Assembly (NCBI RefSeq): GCF_030929555.1
Contig: NZ_JAVFVT010000010.1
Location: forward strand, 62,001-126,000
DNA from: Paenibacillus sp. LHD-117
GTDB taxonomy: Bacteria; Bacillota; Bacilli; Paenibacillales; Paenibacillaceae
Length of the DNA: 64,000 nt
Reading direction: 5' to 3'
Part shown: in pieces, positions 7,951 through 16,991 of the stretch
How positions within the stretch are numbered: the first letter of the stretch is position 1
How the letters are laid out: each line of letters begins with the position of its first letter
Position numbers and translations under genes: made by a program
Notes under the pieces: generated by a model
What the model saw: only the letters and a program-made list of their open reading frames with translations
What the model was told of the DNA's origin: nothing
Database searches by the model: none

Positions 7951-9279
7951 TTATTTGAACTCGATATCCTTGACTTGATCGTAAAAGTGCTGCCACCAAT
8001 CCGGATCTTCCGCTGGGTAAGCCGGCCTGCCGTCCTCAAGTTTTTTCCATGCTTTCTTTGCCATATCTAGGGTTTCCTGAACGCCTCCGACATCTTTCAC
8101 AATCCATTTTCTCCCAATTTGCGCATGAAGAACTTCATCTGCCCAATCGTGGTCGTGAAATGTTGTTGCCAGCGCATAACCGGCTTCTCTGGAGATATTC
8201 CATTCATACTTTTTACCGGTATCTCCGGGCATAAGTCCAAATTCAATGTCATATAAAATCGCATGCCTTTCCTGAGGTGTAAGCATCGTGTTCAACTCAT
8301 ACGAGAAGTTGATCCGAATGGGCAATTTCGTCCAATCTATTCCCATATGTTCAAAGGCGACTTGACCCATCATCGAATGTCTGGCTTCGTCCCAAATTTG
8401 TCTCCCCATATCGTGATAATATTCCCAAGGTTTTCCTTTCGTTTCAGCGACAATGGAGCATTGCATTTCGGGCACATCCATTTCTCTTAGTCTCTTGTAC
8501 AGCAACGCCCAAACCCTCTCTTTTGCATCTCGCGATTTGTCCTGATAAAGTTCATCTGCGGATAACACACTGTTATAAATGTCAGTAAAGCGTTCATCTC
8601 TGCGCGGAACAAAGTCGGCCTCGAATGGTTTTATTGCACGCGGTGCGGGAAGTTCCACAGATTCAACATATACTTGTCTTCCCGTTATCCCTTCTGCATC
8701 CTGCAGATAAGCATGAACGTGATTCATCCATCGATTCATTTCGTCCAGTTGTTGATTCGTCTTTACCATTGCTTGAAGAGCTTGCTGTCCCCACTGAATC
8801 ATATCCTCTTCATCCAGGGCTAGCATTTTCAGCATTCGACATGTCGGATAATCGACAAGTGGATTCGTCAATTGCAAGTGTTCTTTGTATGCCGCCAACA
8901 ATGACGGACGGATCACACCATAAATTCCGGCTAGCAACTCAACCGTTGTACTGGAATAAATGAGTTCATTCATTAACGTTTCCAGCTTGGGATCAGGAAT
9001 CTTGTCCAAGTAAAGCGGCGGTTCCCGCATTTCTGATACGCGTTTGCGTACTGAGGTGATATGTTCGGCGTCTAGCCAGATGTGCAGACTCATTGCTCCT
9101 TTAACTTCCCATTCCGGAGTTCGATTCATATGCTTCACCATAATGTCGTATAGTTTGGATTTGATATAATTAAACCGTTTCAAAATGCTAACATTATCAT
9201 CTATTGGAAGACCGATGCGGCATGCCTCCTCCAGTTTGCACACACCGGCATACTTCGGAATCTCTATCGAATTATCCAT
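7951..9279 (-). CDS. Ferritin-like, probably di-iron protein of unknown function
   Basis: I do not recognise a named family for this 442-residue protein. Helix-rich segments carry carboxylate/histidine patterns typical of ferritin-like di-metal proteins: HIWLDAEHITSV (about residues 66-77), SSTTVELLAGIYG (about 109-121), IWDEARHSMMGQVAFEHMG (about 295-313) and DHDWADEVLHAQIGRKW (about 376-392). EARH and DEVLH are the clearest ligand pairs. ATG 9279 is three codons inside a GTG-started frame and has AAGGAG about ten bases upstream. No signal peptide is seen. It lies between an FAH hydrolase and a sugar-phosphate isomerase-like gene in AT-richer DNA, so an oxygenase or oxidase step in the same pathway is possible; that is inference. 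Confidence 0.6.
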   Translation of the reverse strand: MDNSIEIPKYAGVCKLEEACRIGLPIDDNVSILKRFNYIKSKLYDIMVKHMNRTPEWEVKGAMSLHIWLDAEHITSVRKRVSEMREPPLYLDKIPDPKLETLMNELIYSSTTVELLAGIYGVIRPSLLAAYKEHLQLTNPLVDYPTCRMLKMLALDEEDMIQWGQQALQAMVKTNQQLDEMNRWMNHVHAYLQDAEGITGRQVYVESVELPAPRAIKPFEADFVPRRDERFTDIYNSVLSADELYQDKSRDAKERVWALLYKRLREMDVPEMQCSIVAETKGKPWEYYHDMGRQIWDEARHSMMGQVAFEHMGIDWTKLPIRINFSYELNTMLTPQERHAILYDIEFGLMPGDTGKKYEWNISREAGYALATTFHDHDWADEVLHAQIGRKWIVKDVGGVQETLDMAKKAWKKLEDGRPAYPAEDPDWWQHFYDQVKDIEFK

Positions 9280-9301
9280 TACATGCACTCTCCTTATATT
9301 A

Positions 9302-10120
9302 TCAGCACTGCCTTATCCAAATTTTTAAATCCTCTATCGTTTTTATGATATCATTGATCTGCTCTTCCCCGCTTATTTCACGTTCGATAATCAATTCCCC
9401 GTTAAATCCACTTTGCATTAACTTAGAAATAAACCTGGGAAATTCAACCTTACCCAATCCCGGAGCAACCTCTCGTCCTAACTGGTCCCCTGTGGTTGGA
9501 TAAAATCCATCTTTAACATGAACATTTTTAATGTACCCGCCAATAACATCCAGAGCGTCTATGGGATTTCCTTTACCATATAGAATGAGATTGGCAGGAT
9601 CGAAATTGATACCGAGGTTGGATGTCCCTACTCTCTCTATCGTCCTTAGAAGTACAACAGGAGTTTCCTGTCCCGTCTCGAACCAAAATTCAATTCCTCT
9701 TTGTTCGCAATATTGTGCGACCTCGCGAATAGCTTCTACAACAGGCTCATAATTTGAATCCATCATATTTTCAGGTATAAACCCGCAATGGGTAATAATG
9801 GCTGGCGCTCCAATCCAGACAGCAAAGTCGGCCCATTTCTTTAATGCTTCCACACGAACCTGACGGTATTGTTCAGGGACAAGTCCCAATGTAGTCGGAC
9901 CCTCACGGAAATTCCACTCCCCCGGACCGGGAACACCAGCCCACACCGCACTTACCCTTACATTCGCTGCTATTGATTGTTTCACTGTCTTCTCTGCTAT
10001 TTCTCTGGTTGCCAGGTTCATATCCCAACTTCCCAACTGGCAAACGTTCAATCCAAAACGGGTTACGTGATCAAAACATTTCTCGGAATCATTCAACATA
10101 TTAAAAATTCCAATTTCCAT
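9302..10120 (-). CDS. Sugar phosphate isomerase/epimerase (xylose isomerase-like TIM barrel)
   Basis: A 272-residue protein starting at ATG 10120 behind AAGGAGG. It shows the AP-endonuclease-2/xylose-isomerase-like barrel: RFGLNVCQLGSWDMN early, PAIITHCGFIPEN, IEFWFETGQETP (metal-binding Glu), GINFDPANLILYGKGNPIDALDVIGGYIKNVHVKDG (Asp and His ligands) and a late FNGELIIEREISG (Glu). Relatives isomerise or epimerise keto sugars and inositols (IolE/IolI type) or cleave related compounds. It is the middle gene of the AT-richer group and is preceded by the large secreted glycosidase-like protein, consistent with breakdown of a released monosaccharide. Confidence 0.83.
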   Translation of the reverse strand: MEIGIFNMLNDSEKCFDHVTRFGLNVCQLGSWDMNLATREIAEKTVKQSIAANVRVSAVWAGVPGPGEWNFREGPTTLGLVPEQYRQVRVEALKKWADFAVWIGAPAIITHCGFIPENMMDSNYEPVVEAIREVAQYCEQRGIEFWFETGQETPVVLLRTIERVGTSNLGINFDPANLILYGKGNPIDALDVIGGYIKNVHVKDGFYPTTGDQLGREVAPGLGKVEFPRFISKLMQSGFNGELIIEREISGEEQINDIIKTIEDLKIWIRQC

Positions 10121-10216
10121 GCTTCTGTCGCCTCCTTCTACAACGTATTCTTTATCAGACGCACCACCGATGCATAGAGTTGCCATACAGTGGTACGTCT
10201 GATTAATCACTCTAAA

Positions 10217-13200
10217 TCAATTAACAGTAATCGTATAAATCGGTCGTATTTGTCCTGGCACGCTGCTGATAACATTAATGGTAATATCATATTTGGGATA
10301 ATTGAAACCAATATTCCCCTTAACCTTGGACTGGCCGGTCGAGGCCCCATACAAAGAAGCCCCTCCGCCCGTAATTTGTACGGAAGTTCCGCTGGATAAA
10401 CTCCACGATTTCGTAACGGACGAAAACTGTGGTTTCGCAGTCACTGTAGGGGTTTGAGTCTGACCTACAGTCATTGTCGTATTGATGCCAATGGTCATTG
10501 GATCCATTTCTACTCTATTCACTTCCACCAAGATACGGGCCACTTTGTTATATTTGCCCGCAGTGATCACAGTGATTCCCGTAGCTACCGGAGTGATTAC
10601 ACCACTTGCAGAAACCGTGGCTACTGCAGGATTTAAAGAAGTATACGTTGAGGTTGAAGTCACGTCTGTCTCTACTACAAATTTATCGACTGCTTTCACG
10701 TTTAGAGCATAAGTGCCGCTTATCGAATCAAATCTTTTATACCCGCCATTCGAAAACCATATATCGCGAGGTATATTCGTAACCGTATCATTAATACTAA
10801 TGCCGATCGCAGCTGTCTTTCCTAGATAAGTGGCAGTTACGGCCACAGCTCCATCGTAAACTCCTGTAATCACTCCTGATGCATTCACAGTAGCAATATT
10901 CGTGTTCTGAGAGGACCATGTTGCAGATGAGGAGCTTAATGTTGCCGCCCCCCCATTGATATAGACAACTTCTAAGGTTGGTGCATAAGTGGAACCCTTA
11001 TTTATGGAATGCCCCGTTTCTGTAAATCTGATCGATTTAATCGTATTGGCCGCTACCACATTAACCGTTCTTGTGCCCGTCTTACCGCTATTCGAGGCGC
11101 GTATTGTCGTTGTTCCGACGGCAACCGCAGTAACAACCCCTGAGCTGTTAACCGTCGCAACACTTGCATTATCACTGCTCCAGGTGATGGTTTTCCCTTC
11201 CGTTACTTCAAAGTTTTCTGCAGTCATAATATCCGGGTCAATCTTAAAGGTTTGCGTCGGATACAATTGTAAATTTGCTGTTTCTCCTTTGGTCAGATCA
11301 ATATGGTCAACTGTCGAAGAAGGAAGAACCGGTCTTACCATTCCCAGGCTAGCTCTTGTGCCATAATAAAACACATAAGTGCGCGGCAATGAAGCGCTCA
11401 TCGTTAATTTGTTATTTGTAACCGTGTACTCTGTATCCGATATTACTTCATAGAATGTTCCGTTAATGGGAAACCAGATATCTTCTGTAGTTCCTCCACC
11501 GGGCATCGTAACAGCAAGAAATTTGTTGTTTGCATTAACAACGCGATCATTGTGGCTGTAAATGTGTATGCCGGCATCGGTAAGCATTCCCCTTAATAGC
11601 GCCGGGGTTAGCAGGGTAATGTCATCGGCAAAAAAAGAAAACCATGTGTTTTTATCTTGCCTAACTACGATGGCTTTTCCATCTGGGGAACTGACTAAAG
11701 TCTCGTTAGGAAACGCAACTGCAAAAGCATGTGGAGGGTTCGTATTGCTGAAGGAGCTATAAAAATTGGCTAGTGGCACTTCTGTCAAATTTCCGGTTGT
11801 CCCCATAGGGGCACTCGAACTAGCAAGCCTTATATCCATCCAGGTAATATCCTGCAATGTTGTGTAAGATGCGGCTTTCGTCGAGGGATCCAATATTCCC
11901 GACATGCCAATCCAGACAAAGGCCTTATCGCTATTTCTTAAATTGTTAATGGCGGTTCTTTGTGCGGATGTTAACGCATAGGAATTGGCAAATACATACA
12001 TTCTATAATTATTTGCATATCCTGCAACGAGATCGTCCAATGAAATCACATCAAAAGGCACTCCCATTTTACCCATTTGTCTTCTGAATGGTTGTAATTT
12101 AGCATTTAAGGCGGATTGTGCGGGCGTCTGGTATAGCATGCTTTTTTCATCCACAATAAGCGCCACTTCTGTCCAATTTGTTTGCGTTACAGAATTTGCC
12201 GCTTCGGCTAACGAATTCATCATCGCTACCTGATGGATCAGTCCCGGGGTATTCACATTGCCGCTGCCGCTATTGTCATACCACCAATGGCCAAATCGTT
12301 TCGTTAATGCAGCCATAAAATTTTTCCACAGTATTGCGCTGCTTTCATTTTCATTCGTGGCAAATCTTATCCAATCATCTTCCGGGTCTAAGCTGACATG
12401 GGTTCGCGTATCGTCCTCGCTAATGATTAATTTCCCATGATTTCTTGCGGAATCGGCAAATCCATGCCAACCTGAGTACCCATCCACTTGTCTCGTATCG
12501 TAAGAAAGAATTTGACAAAAGTAATCTATTAAAGTGGAATTCAGCAGGTAGTTAAAACCAAGATGTCCGGAAATATTATTAAATTGGGCAGTCTCCATCG
12601 AATAGCCATAAGCAACACCGCAAATTCTTTTATTATTCGTTTCATCCTTAACGACTGAACACAGATATTCTATGCTTTTAGCTACATTCTGCGAATCGTA
12701 TTCCATAAAATCGATAGTGGATTGGTATATATTAGGATCAATAAACGGACCGTTAGTAATTTTTGTTGGAATCCACGCTGTGTTTAATGTAACTGTTGGA
12801 TGGTTCCACGCTGTTCTTAACGCTGCATCGGTTACATATTTTGTTTTAAGAAAATTGCGGAAATTCACATGATTTGACAGACTGCGGTCAAAATCCGTGT
12901 TGCCGAATATTTCAGGATCCATCCATTCCCCGGATAACCCCCCCGTTAACATATAACCGATGACACGATCCCTGTATGGACTGTAATTTATATCACGAAC
13001 AAGTTGTCTTACCTTCAGACCGGCATTTTGTCTCCATTTCTCCGAACCTAATGAAACATGGTAAGGTGCCGTTGGATCGATATTCGGATCGTTAAGCGCA
13101 TAGTTGGTAATTTCAAGCTCGGATGGAGTGGCAGTCCATATAAGAATATCAAAATATGCCTCGGGATCCTGCGCAATAATACTATCCAACAGCGGTTGTA

Positions 13201-13525
13201 AAGCTGCAACTGTACTTCCGACAATGGCTCTAACCTGATATAAATGGATGCCTGCATATTTGGCATCTCCTGCAAAATTTGGATACTTTGTAATCCAAGT
13301 GTCAGGAATGGCCGTTCCCCACTGCGTAAACATAATCGTCGGGGTTTTAACGTTGTTAATATAAAGTGCCGGCGCGCCGCTTGTTGAGTTTACTGTAACC
13401 GAATCCAGTCTCAGCAGCGGATCGTCGAATACGGAAGCGTTAGCGGCTGGGACAAGTAAACTCATAAGAAGTACAGTGGTTAACAGTATGATAAGTCTTG
13501 TTTTAAGATACGCTTTCAACATCAT
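10217..13525 (-). CDS. Large secreted beta-galactosidase-like protein with Ig-like domains
   Basis: A protein of about 1,102 residues. Residues 1-30 are a signal peptide (hydrophobic core LIILLTTVLLMSLLVPAANA). Residues about 40-680 look like a GH42-type barrel plus a trimerisation-like domain: YRDRVIGYMLTGGLSGEWM, the C-terminal part of the barrel around LIISEDDTRTH, then VALIVDEKSMLYQ and MGVPFDVISLDDLV. GEW and the SEDD stretch are candidate catalytic carboxylates. The last 400 residues contain about four bacterial Ig-like (BIG2) modules with the repeated 'SVATVNSSGVVTAVAVGTTTI' pattern. ATG 13525 has AGGAG six bases upstream; the first ATG is too close. There is no LPXTG or SLH segment. 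The DNA is clearly AT-richer than flanking genes. The substrate is unknown. Confidence 0.72.
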   Translation of the reverse strand: MMLKAYLKTRLIILLTTVLLMSLLVPAANASVFDDPLLRLDSVTVNSTSGAPALYINNVKTPTIMFTQWGTAIPDTWITKYPNFAGDAKYAGIHLYQVRAIVGSTVAALQPLLDSIIAQDPEAYFDILIWTATPSELEITNYALNDPNIDPTAPYHVSLGSEKWRQNAGLKVRQLVRDINYSPYRDRVIGYMLTGGLSGEWMDPEIFGNTDFDRSLSNHVNFRNFLKTKYVTDAALRTAWNHPTVTLNTAWIPTKITNGPFIDPNIYQSTIDFMEYDSQNVAKSIEYLCSVVKDETNNKRICGVAYGYSMETAQFNNISGHLGFNYLLNSTLIDYFCQILSYDTRQVDGYSGWHGFADSARNHGKLIISEDDTRTHVSLDPEDDWIRFATNENESSAILWKNFMAALTKRFGHWWYDNSGSGNVNTPGLIHQVAMMNSLAEAANSVTQTNWTEVALIVDEKSMLYQTPAQSALNAKLQPFRRQMGKMGVPFDVISLDDLVAGYANNYRMYVFANSYALTSAQRTAINNLRNSDKAFVWIGMSGILDPSTKAASYTTLQDITWMDIRLASSSAPMGTTGNLTEVPLANFYSSFSNTNPPHAFAVAFPNETLVSSPDGKAIVVRQDKNTWFSFFADDITLLTPALLRGMLTDAGIHIYSHNDRVVNANNKFLAVTMPGGGTTEDIWFPINGTFYEVISDTEYTVTNNKLTMSASLPRTYVFYYGTRASLGMVRPVLPSSTVDHIDLTKGETANLQLYPTQTFKIDPDIMTAENFEVTEGKTITWSSDNASVATVNSSGVVTAVAVGTTTIRASNSGKTGTRTVNVVAANTIKSIRFTETGHSINKGSTYAPTLEVVYINGGAATLSSSSATWSSQNTNIATVNASGVITGVYDGAVAVTATYLGKTAAIGISINDTVTNIPRDIWFSNGGYKRFDSISGTYALNVKAVDKFVVETDVTSTSTYTSLNPAVATVSASGVITPVATGITVITAGKYNKVARILVEVNRVEMDPMTIGINTTMTVGQTQTPTVTAKPQFSSVTKSWSLSSGTSVQITGGGASLYGASTGQSKVKGNIGFNYPKYDITINVISSVPGQIRPIYTITVN

Positions 13526-13688
13526 ATTCATCTCCTAAATTTATTAGTGATCCCTTTCCCAAAACGATTCAGTACAATAGCAGGATGTGAAGTAGCTATG
13601 ACTGGCGGGTTACTGATAGCCGAAGCAAATCAAGTCGGATCATTCGGATGAGTAAATGTCAAAACCCTCTTGTTGCTAACTCCTTTGT

Positions 13689-13715
13689 TCAAAAGGGTGT
13701 TTCTCTTGTTTGCAT
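13689..13715 (-). pseudogene. Decapitated gene start after the GHL6-like gene
   Basis: A strong ribosome site (GGAAAGGAGG) sits at the right distance from ATG 13715, but the frame ends after eight codons (MQTRETPF). It lies 43 bases past the stop of the upstream operon gene. This looks like the preserved head of a gene whose body was lost where the AT-richer block begins. A short leader peptide cannot be excluded. Confidence 0.4.
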
Positions 13716-13758
13716 AAATATCGCCTCCTTTCCGAACCAAATCTTTGAACGCTGAAAC

Positions 13759-15873
13759 TTAATAGGCCAGCTCCACCATCGCGAACGTCTCCAGAAGAGG
13801 TAGCCGGAAGGACACGTAACCGTCTCGGAACTCATATACCAAGGGCGTCCCTTCCTTCAAAAGGACGACGCTCTGCGGCGACGGACCTTGCCAACGCAGG
13901 CTGAAACCGATGTTCGCGACCGGTATGTTGGGCAACTGTTCCTGGAAATTAAGCACCCGGAGCGTATATCGTCGATCCGCTTTGTGATGAAACCATACCG
14001 CCTCCACAGATTTCGGTGCATCGCTCCCTGTGGACCATCCGTTAGGGGAAAGACTGCAGATCAACCGGACGAACAGATCGCGGTGGTCGTCCGAAGTCAT
14101 CCTCTCGAGCTCTCCCGTGCAATAGACGCTACGGCCTTCACCAATGCGGTTCAGAACGAGGGCCGGACGTTCGGTAAAGACTCCCGGGGGATTGCTAATC
14201 GCGGAAGCGAAATGCTCCGCGTCACTCGGATTGACATAGGGCAGCGTCTGCGAGGCCGCGACTTCCGCTTCCAAGGCGCCGGAGAGCGTTACGATCGCCT
14301 GTGAACCGGAAATCATGACGGGGTACGCCGCCGAATGACGAGGAAACCACTCGCCGTAACGGTCCGTCGGCGATAGATAGGTGATCTCTTCCGCCGTCTC
14401 CCCCACGCGGGAGACGCCTATCACGTCTGCAAGCCCGAAGTCCTGACGTCGGCTGCCGTCCTTGTCGAACAACGCAGCGTCCTTGCTAGAGTACAAACCG
14501 CCGCCGCTCCGGACGAAATCGCGTAACGCCTTGATTTCCTCGTCATCAAGAACCGAAGGATTCGGTAGCACGATGACAGAGAATCGAGCCAGTTCAGGAA
14601 GGTTCTTCTTGGTAACGACGCCGTACGGAACGTTCGCGTTCATGAGAGATTGGGCCGCATTCATCGCTGACTGAATAACAGGCTTCTCGAGTCCGCCGGC
14701 CATAACCGGTCGGCCGTTGTCCCTGAAATCGATTTGCGATTCGAAGTTTAAATAGATGGCGACATCCTGCACGATTTCCGCGTCCGGATCGAAGTAAGGC
14801 TCGTAGGCTTCGATTTCCCCGTACACCTCACCCATCAGCCGATATACAGAAGGATCCAGCGTACCTTCGGGATCTATCGCATCGATGAACAGGAACGCGC
14901 CGCCGTTGGTGACGGCAGAGAAGGCCTGGGCCCGGAGCATGGCCTTCGATTTGGTCGTCGTGTGCTCGGTGAGATCGGGACAGCGCGACGTCATGAATTC
15001 GAACGGCTTGTTTTCCGTCAAATGGTGCAGCGCCTTGCAGATGAACGTCTGCTGCAGAGCGTTTCCATAGAAGTCGCCGCTTGCATAATCGGTCTGCTTG
15101 AAGAAATCGGCGGTCAAGCCGTTCTGCCAGCCGACCGACCACGAGGAGCTCTGCTGCCCGACCGTGGCGCCCGGCTTCTTCTCCTTGATCTGCTTTGTCA
15201 TCTCGGCTGCATACTCGGCCAGCCACGCTTCCCGCTTCCGCTGGAAGCGGATCCATGCCGGATCTGACCAATCGACCGTCCGCGGAATTTCACATCCCGT
15301 TTCCCTCAAATATCTCGCTATGCAAGCCCCGCAGTAACAGGGCGAATACGGCCAATGGATCATATCGATCCACATGCCTTCGAAATCGTACCGTTCGCAC
15401 AGATCTTCGATTTGCGACAGCATGAAGGCACGGTAAGGCGTATTGAAACAGCACACCCCGAATCGCCCGCGGTCCCACAGGTACTCCGCCGTGTTCCTTC
15501 CTTCGTCCGAGACGAACCGCCAATCAGGATAGGTGTCATACGCCCATTTGCTCCAGAAATTCACATACACGATGACGCGGATACCAGCTTCCCGGCATGC
15601 GGAGGTTACTTCGCCGATCAGGTCTCTTCCTCCCAATCCTGTGTGCATGTGGCCATATGGCGTAGGCCAATAACAAATGCCAAGACAGGAGCTGGCGTAT
15701 ACCATGGCCGTATCGACGCGGGCCGTCTTCAACAGCTCCACGTAACGGGCCGTATCGAATTTGCTCATAAACCGCTCATCCCAGTCTGGAATATGCATGT
15801 CGACGAGATTTCTCCGGTAGCTGTTCCGGTACCACGGCAACGTGTCTTTATCCATTTCGAATACCCCTCTCAT
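13759..15873 (-). CDS. GHL6-like putative glycoside hydrolase with trimerisation-like domain
   Basis: A cytoplasmic protein of 704 residues (no signal peptide). Residues 20-330 resemble the hypothetical glycosyl hydrolase 6 (GHL6) barrel: VELLKTARVDTAMVYASSCLG, AGIRVIVYVNFWSKWAYDTYPDW, RFGVCCFNTPYRAFMLSQIEDLCERYDFEGMWIDMIHWPYSPCYCGACI. The D of GMWIDM is a candidate nucleophile, and a CYCGAC cluster follows. Residues about 365-620 resemble a GH42-type glutamine-amidotransferase-like domain (FSVIVLPNPSVLDDEEIKALRDFVRSGGGLYSS), followed by a beta-rich end. Two ATGs (15873 and 15855) have usable ribosome sites. It is the last intact gene of the long cluster, 16 bases after a Gfo/Idh/MocA gene. 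Alpha-L-fucosidase-like activity is possible but unproven. Confidence 0.68.
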   Translation of the reverse strand: MRGVFEMDKDTLPWYRNSYRRNLVDMHIPDWDERFMSKFDTARYVELLKTARVDTAMVYASSCLGICYWPTPYGHMHTGLGGRDLIGEVTSACREAGIRVIVYVNFWSKWAYDTYPDWRFVSDEGRNTAEYLWDRGRFGVCCFNTPYRAFMLSQIEDLCERYDFEGMWIDMIHWPYSPCYCGACIARYLRETGCEIPRTVDWSDPAWIRFQRKREAWLAEYAAEMTKQIKEKKPGATVGQQSSSWSVGWQNGLTADFFKQTDYASGDFYGNALQQTFICKALHHLTENKPFEFMTSRCPDLTEHTTTKSKAMLRAQAFSAVTNGGAFLFIDAIDPEGTLDPSVYRLMGEVYGEIEAYEPYFDPDAEIVQDVAIYLNFESQIDFRDNGRPVMAGGLEKPVIQSAMNAAQSLMNANVPYGVVTKKNLPELARFSVIVLPNPSVLDDEEIKALRDFVRSGGGLYSSKDAALFDKDGSRRQDFGLADVIGVSRVGETAEEITYLSPTDRYGEWFPRHSAAYPVMISGSQAIVTLSGALEAEVAASQTLPYVNPSDAEHFASAISNPPGVFTERPALVLNRIGEGRSVYCTGELERMTSDDHRDLFVRLICSLSPNGWSTGSDAPKSVEAVWFHHKADRRYTLRVLNFQEQLPNIPVANIGFSLRWQGPSPQSVVLLKEGTPLVYEFRDGYVSFRLPLLETFAMVELAY

Positions 15874-15889
15874 CTCTCTTTCCCCCGCA

Positions 15890-16957
15890 CTACCGCCCGA
15901 TTTTTACCCATTCCCCGCCGCGAACAGCGGACAGTCGCTCCGCTTCAGCGATCCGAATCGTGCCTAGTGTATCCGCGGGAAGTGATCGCTCGACGGGTTC
16001 TCCTGCAGCTATGCGTTCGGCAAAGTAGCGGATTTCCCGATAGAAGCCGAGATTCTCATCCAGCTCTGGCTTGAAGCCCGTTCCTTCCGCAGGATGATCA
16101 GTCAGCACGCCTTTTTCGAATATGAGGTTGCCCCGCTCGAAATTAACGCGGAAGCTCATCTCAAAGCCGAAATCGCCCTGCAGCGTCCCGTCACTCTGCG
16201 CAAGGATAACCTTGCCGTCTGGGTAACTGTAGTGGGTGGAGACGATGTCGAAGCCGCTGCCCGGATAAACATTCCTTCCCATGCAGGAGACGCTGTCCGG
16301 CAACCCGAAAAGCCAATTAATCATATCCACATCGTGAACGTGCAGGTCGAGCAGGATGCCGCCGCTCCTCTCTTCGTTTAACATCCAGTTGCCGTGCGAC
16401 CAAACCGGCGGGGAGCAGCCCCGAAAGAACGTCCCCGCCAAGGGAGCACCGTACCGTTCCTCCGCGACGCACGCTTTCAAATATTCGTAAACCGGCCAGA
16501 AACGCAGGCACTGAGCGATCATCAGTGTAAGGCCGGCTTGTTCGGCGGCTTCTAACATCCGATGGGCGCCCGTGGCGTTGAGCGCCATCGGCTTCTCACA
16601 GAGCACGTGAAGCCCCCGTTTAAGCGCGCGGACCGACACGTCGGCATGTAGGTCGGTCGGCAGCGCGATATCGACGAAATCCAGCTCCTCCGAAGCTAGC
16701 ATCTCGTCGATGTCTCCGTAGAGTCGATAAGGTGAGAAGTCAATATTCTCGATCGATTCGTTCAAATTCCCTTCCACGAACACGTTGTGGAATTTCCGCT
16801 GGTCGATATCGCACACGGCCGTCAGCCGAATCGGGTATCCTTCCTTCTCCAGTCTCGAATATTGGGCCAAATGAACCCTGCCCATGAAGCCGATGCCGAT
16901 CAGCCCTGCTTTGAGAACTCTCTGTTCCTTTGCATTATCGCCAATATTCATGCTCAT
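15890..16957 (-). CDS. Gfo/Idh/MocA family oxidoreductase (1)
   Basis: A 355-residue NAD(P)-dependent sugar or inositol dehydrogenase-type protein. An N-terminal Rossmann motif (KAGLIGIGFMGRVHLAQY) is followed by AVCDID, the conserved LHVLCEKPMALN (the EKP lysine helps catalysis) and a C-terminal substrate domain with GGILLDLHVHDVDMINWLFG, which includes the D-x-x-x-H-like pattern. ATG 16957 follows AGGAGGAG; longer frames are not supported. It starts 35 bases after the stop of a second Gfo/Idh/MocA gene. Paired dehydrogenases of this family often interconvert hydroxyl and keto forms of one sugar (3-keto sugar chemistry). The substrate is unknown. Confidence 0.88.
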   Translation of the reverse strand: MSMNIGDNAKEQRVLKAGLIGIGFMGRVHLAQYSRLEKEGYPIRLTAVCDIDQRKFHNVFVEGNLNESIENIDFSPYRLYGDIDEMLASEELDFVDIALPTDLHADVSVRALKRGLHVLCEKPMALNATGAHRMLEAAEQAGLTLMIAQCLRFWPVYEYLKACVAEERYGAPLAGTFFRGCSPPVWSHGNWMLNEERSGGILLDLHVHDVDMINWLFGLPDSVSCMGRNVYPGSGFDIVSTHYSYPDGKVILAQSDGTLQGDFGFEMSFRVNFERGNLIFEKGVLTDHPAEGTGFKPELDENLGFYREIRYFAERIAAGEPVERSLPADTLGTIRIAEAERLSAVRGGEWVKIGR

Positions 16958-16991
16958 GACTAAACTCCTCCTATAACGTCGGGTTGCGGGC

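Noticed and set aside
13689-13715. A regulatory leader peptide
   Set aside because: Eight codons without a run of a regulatory amino acid and no attenuator hairpin behind it; a truncated gene start fits better, though not proven.
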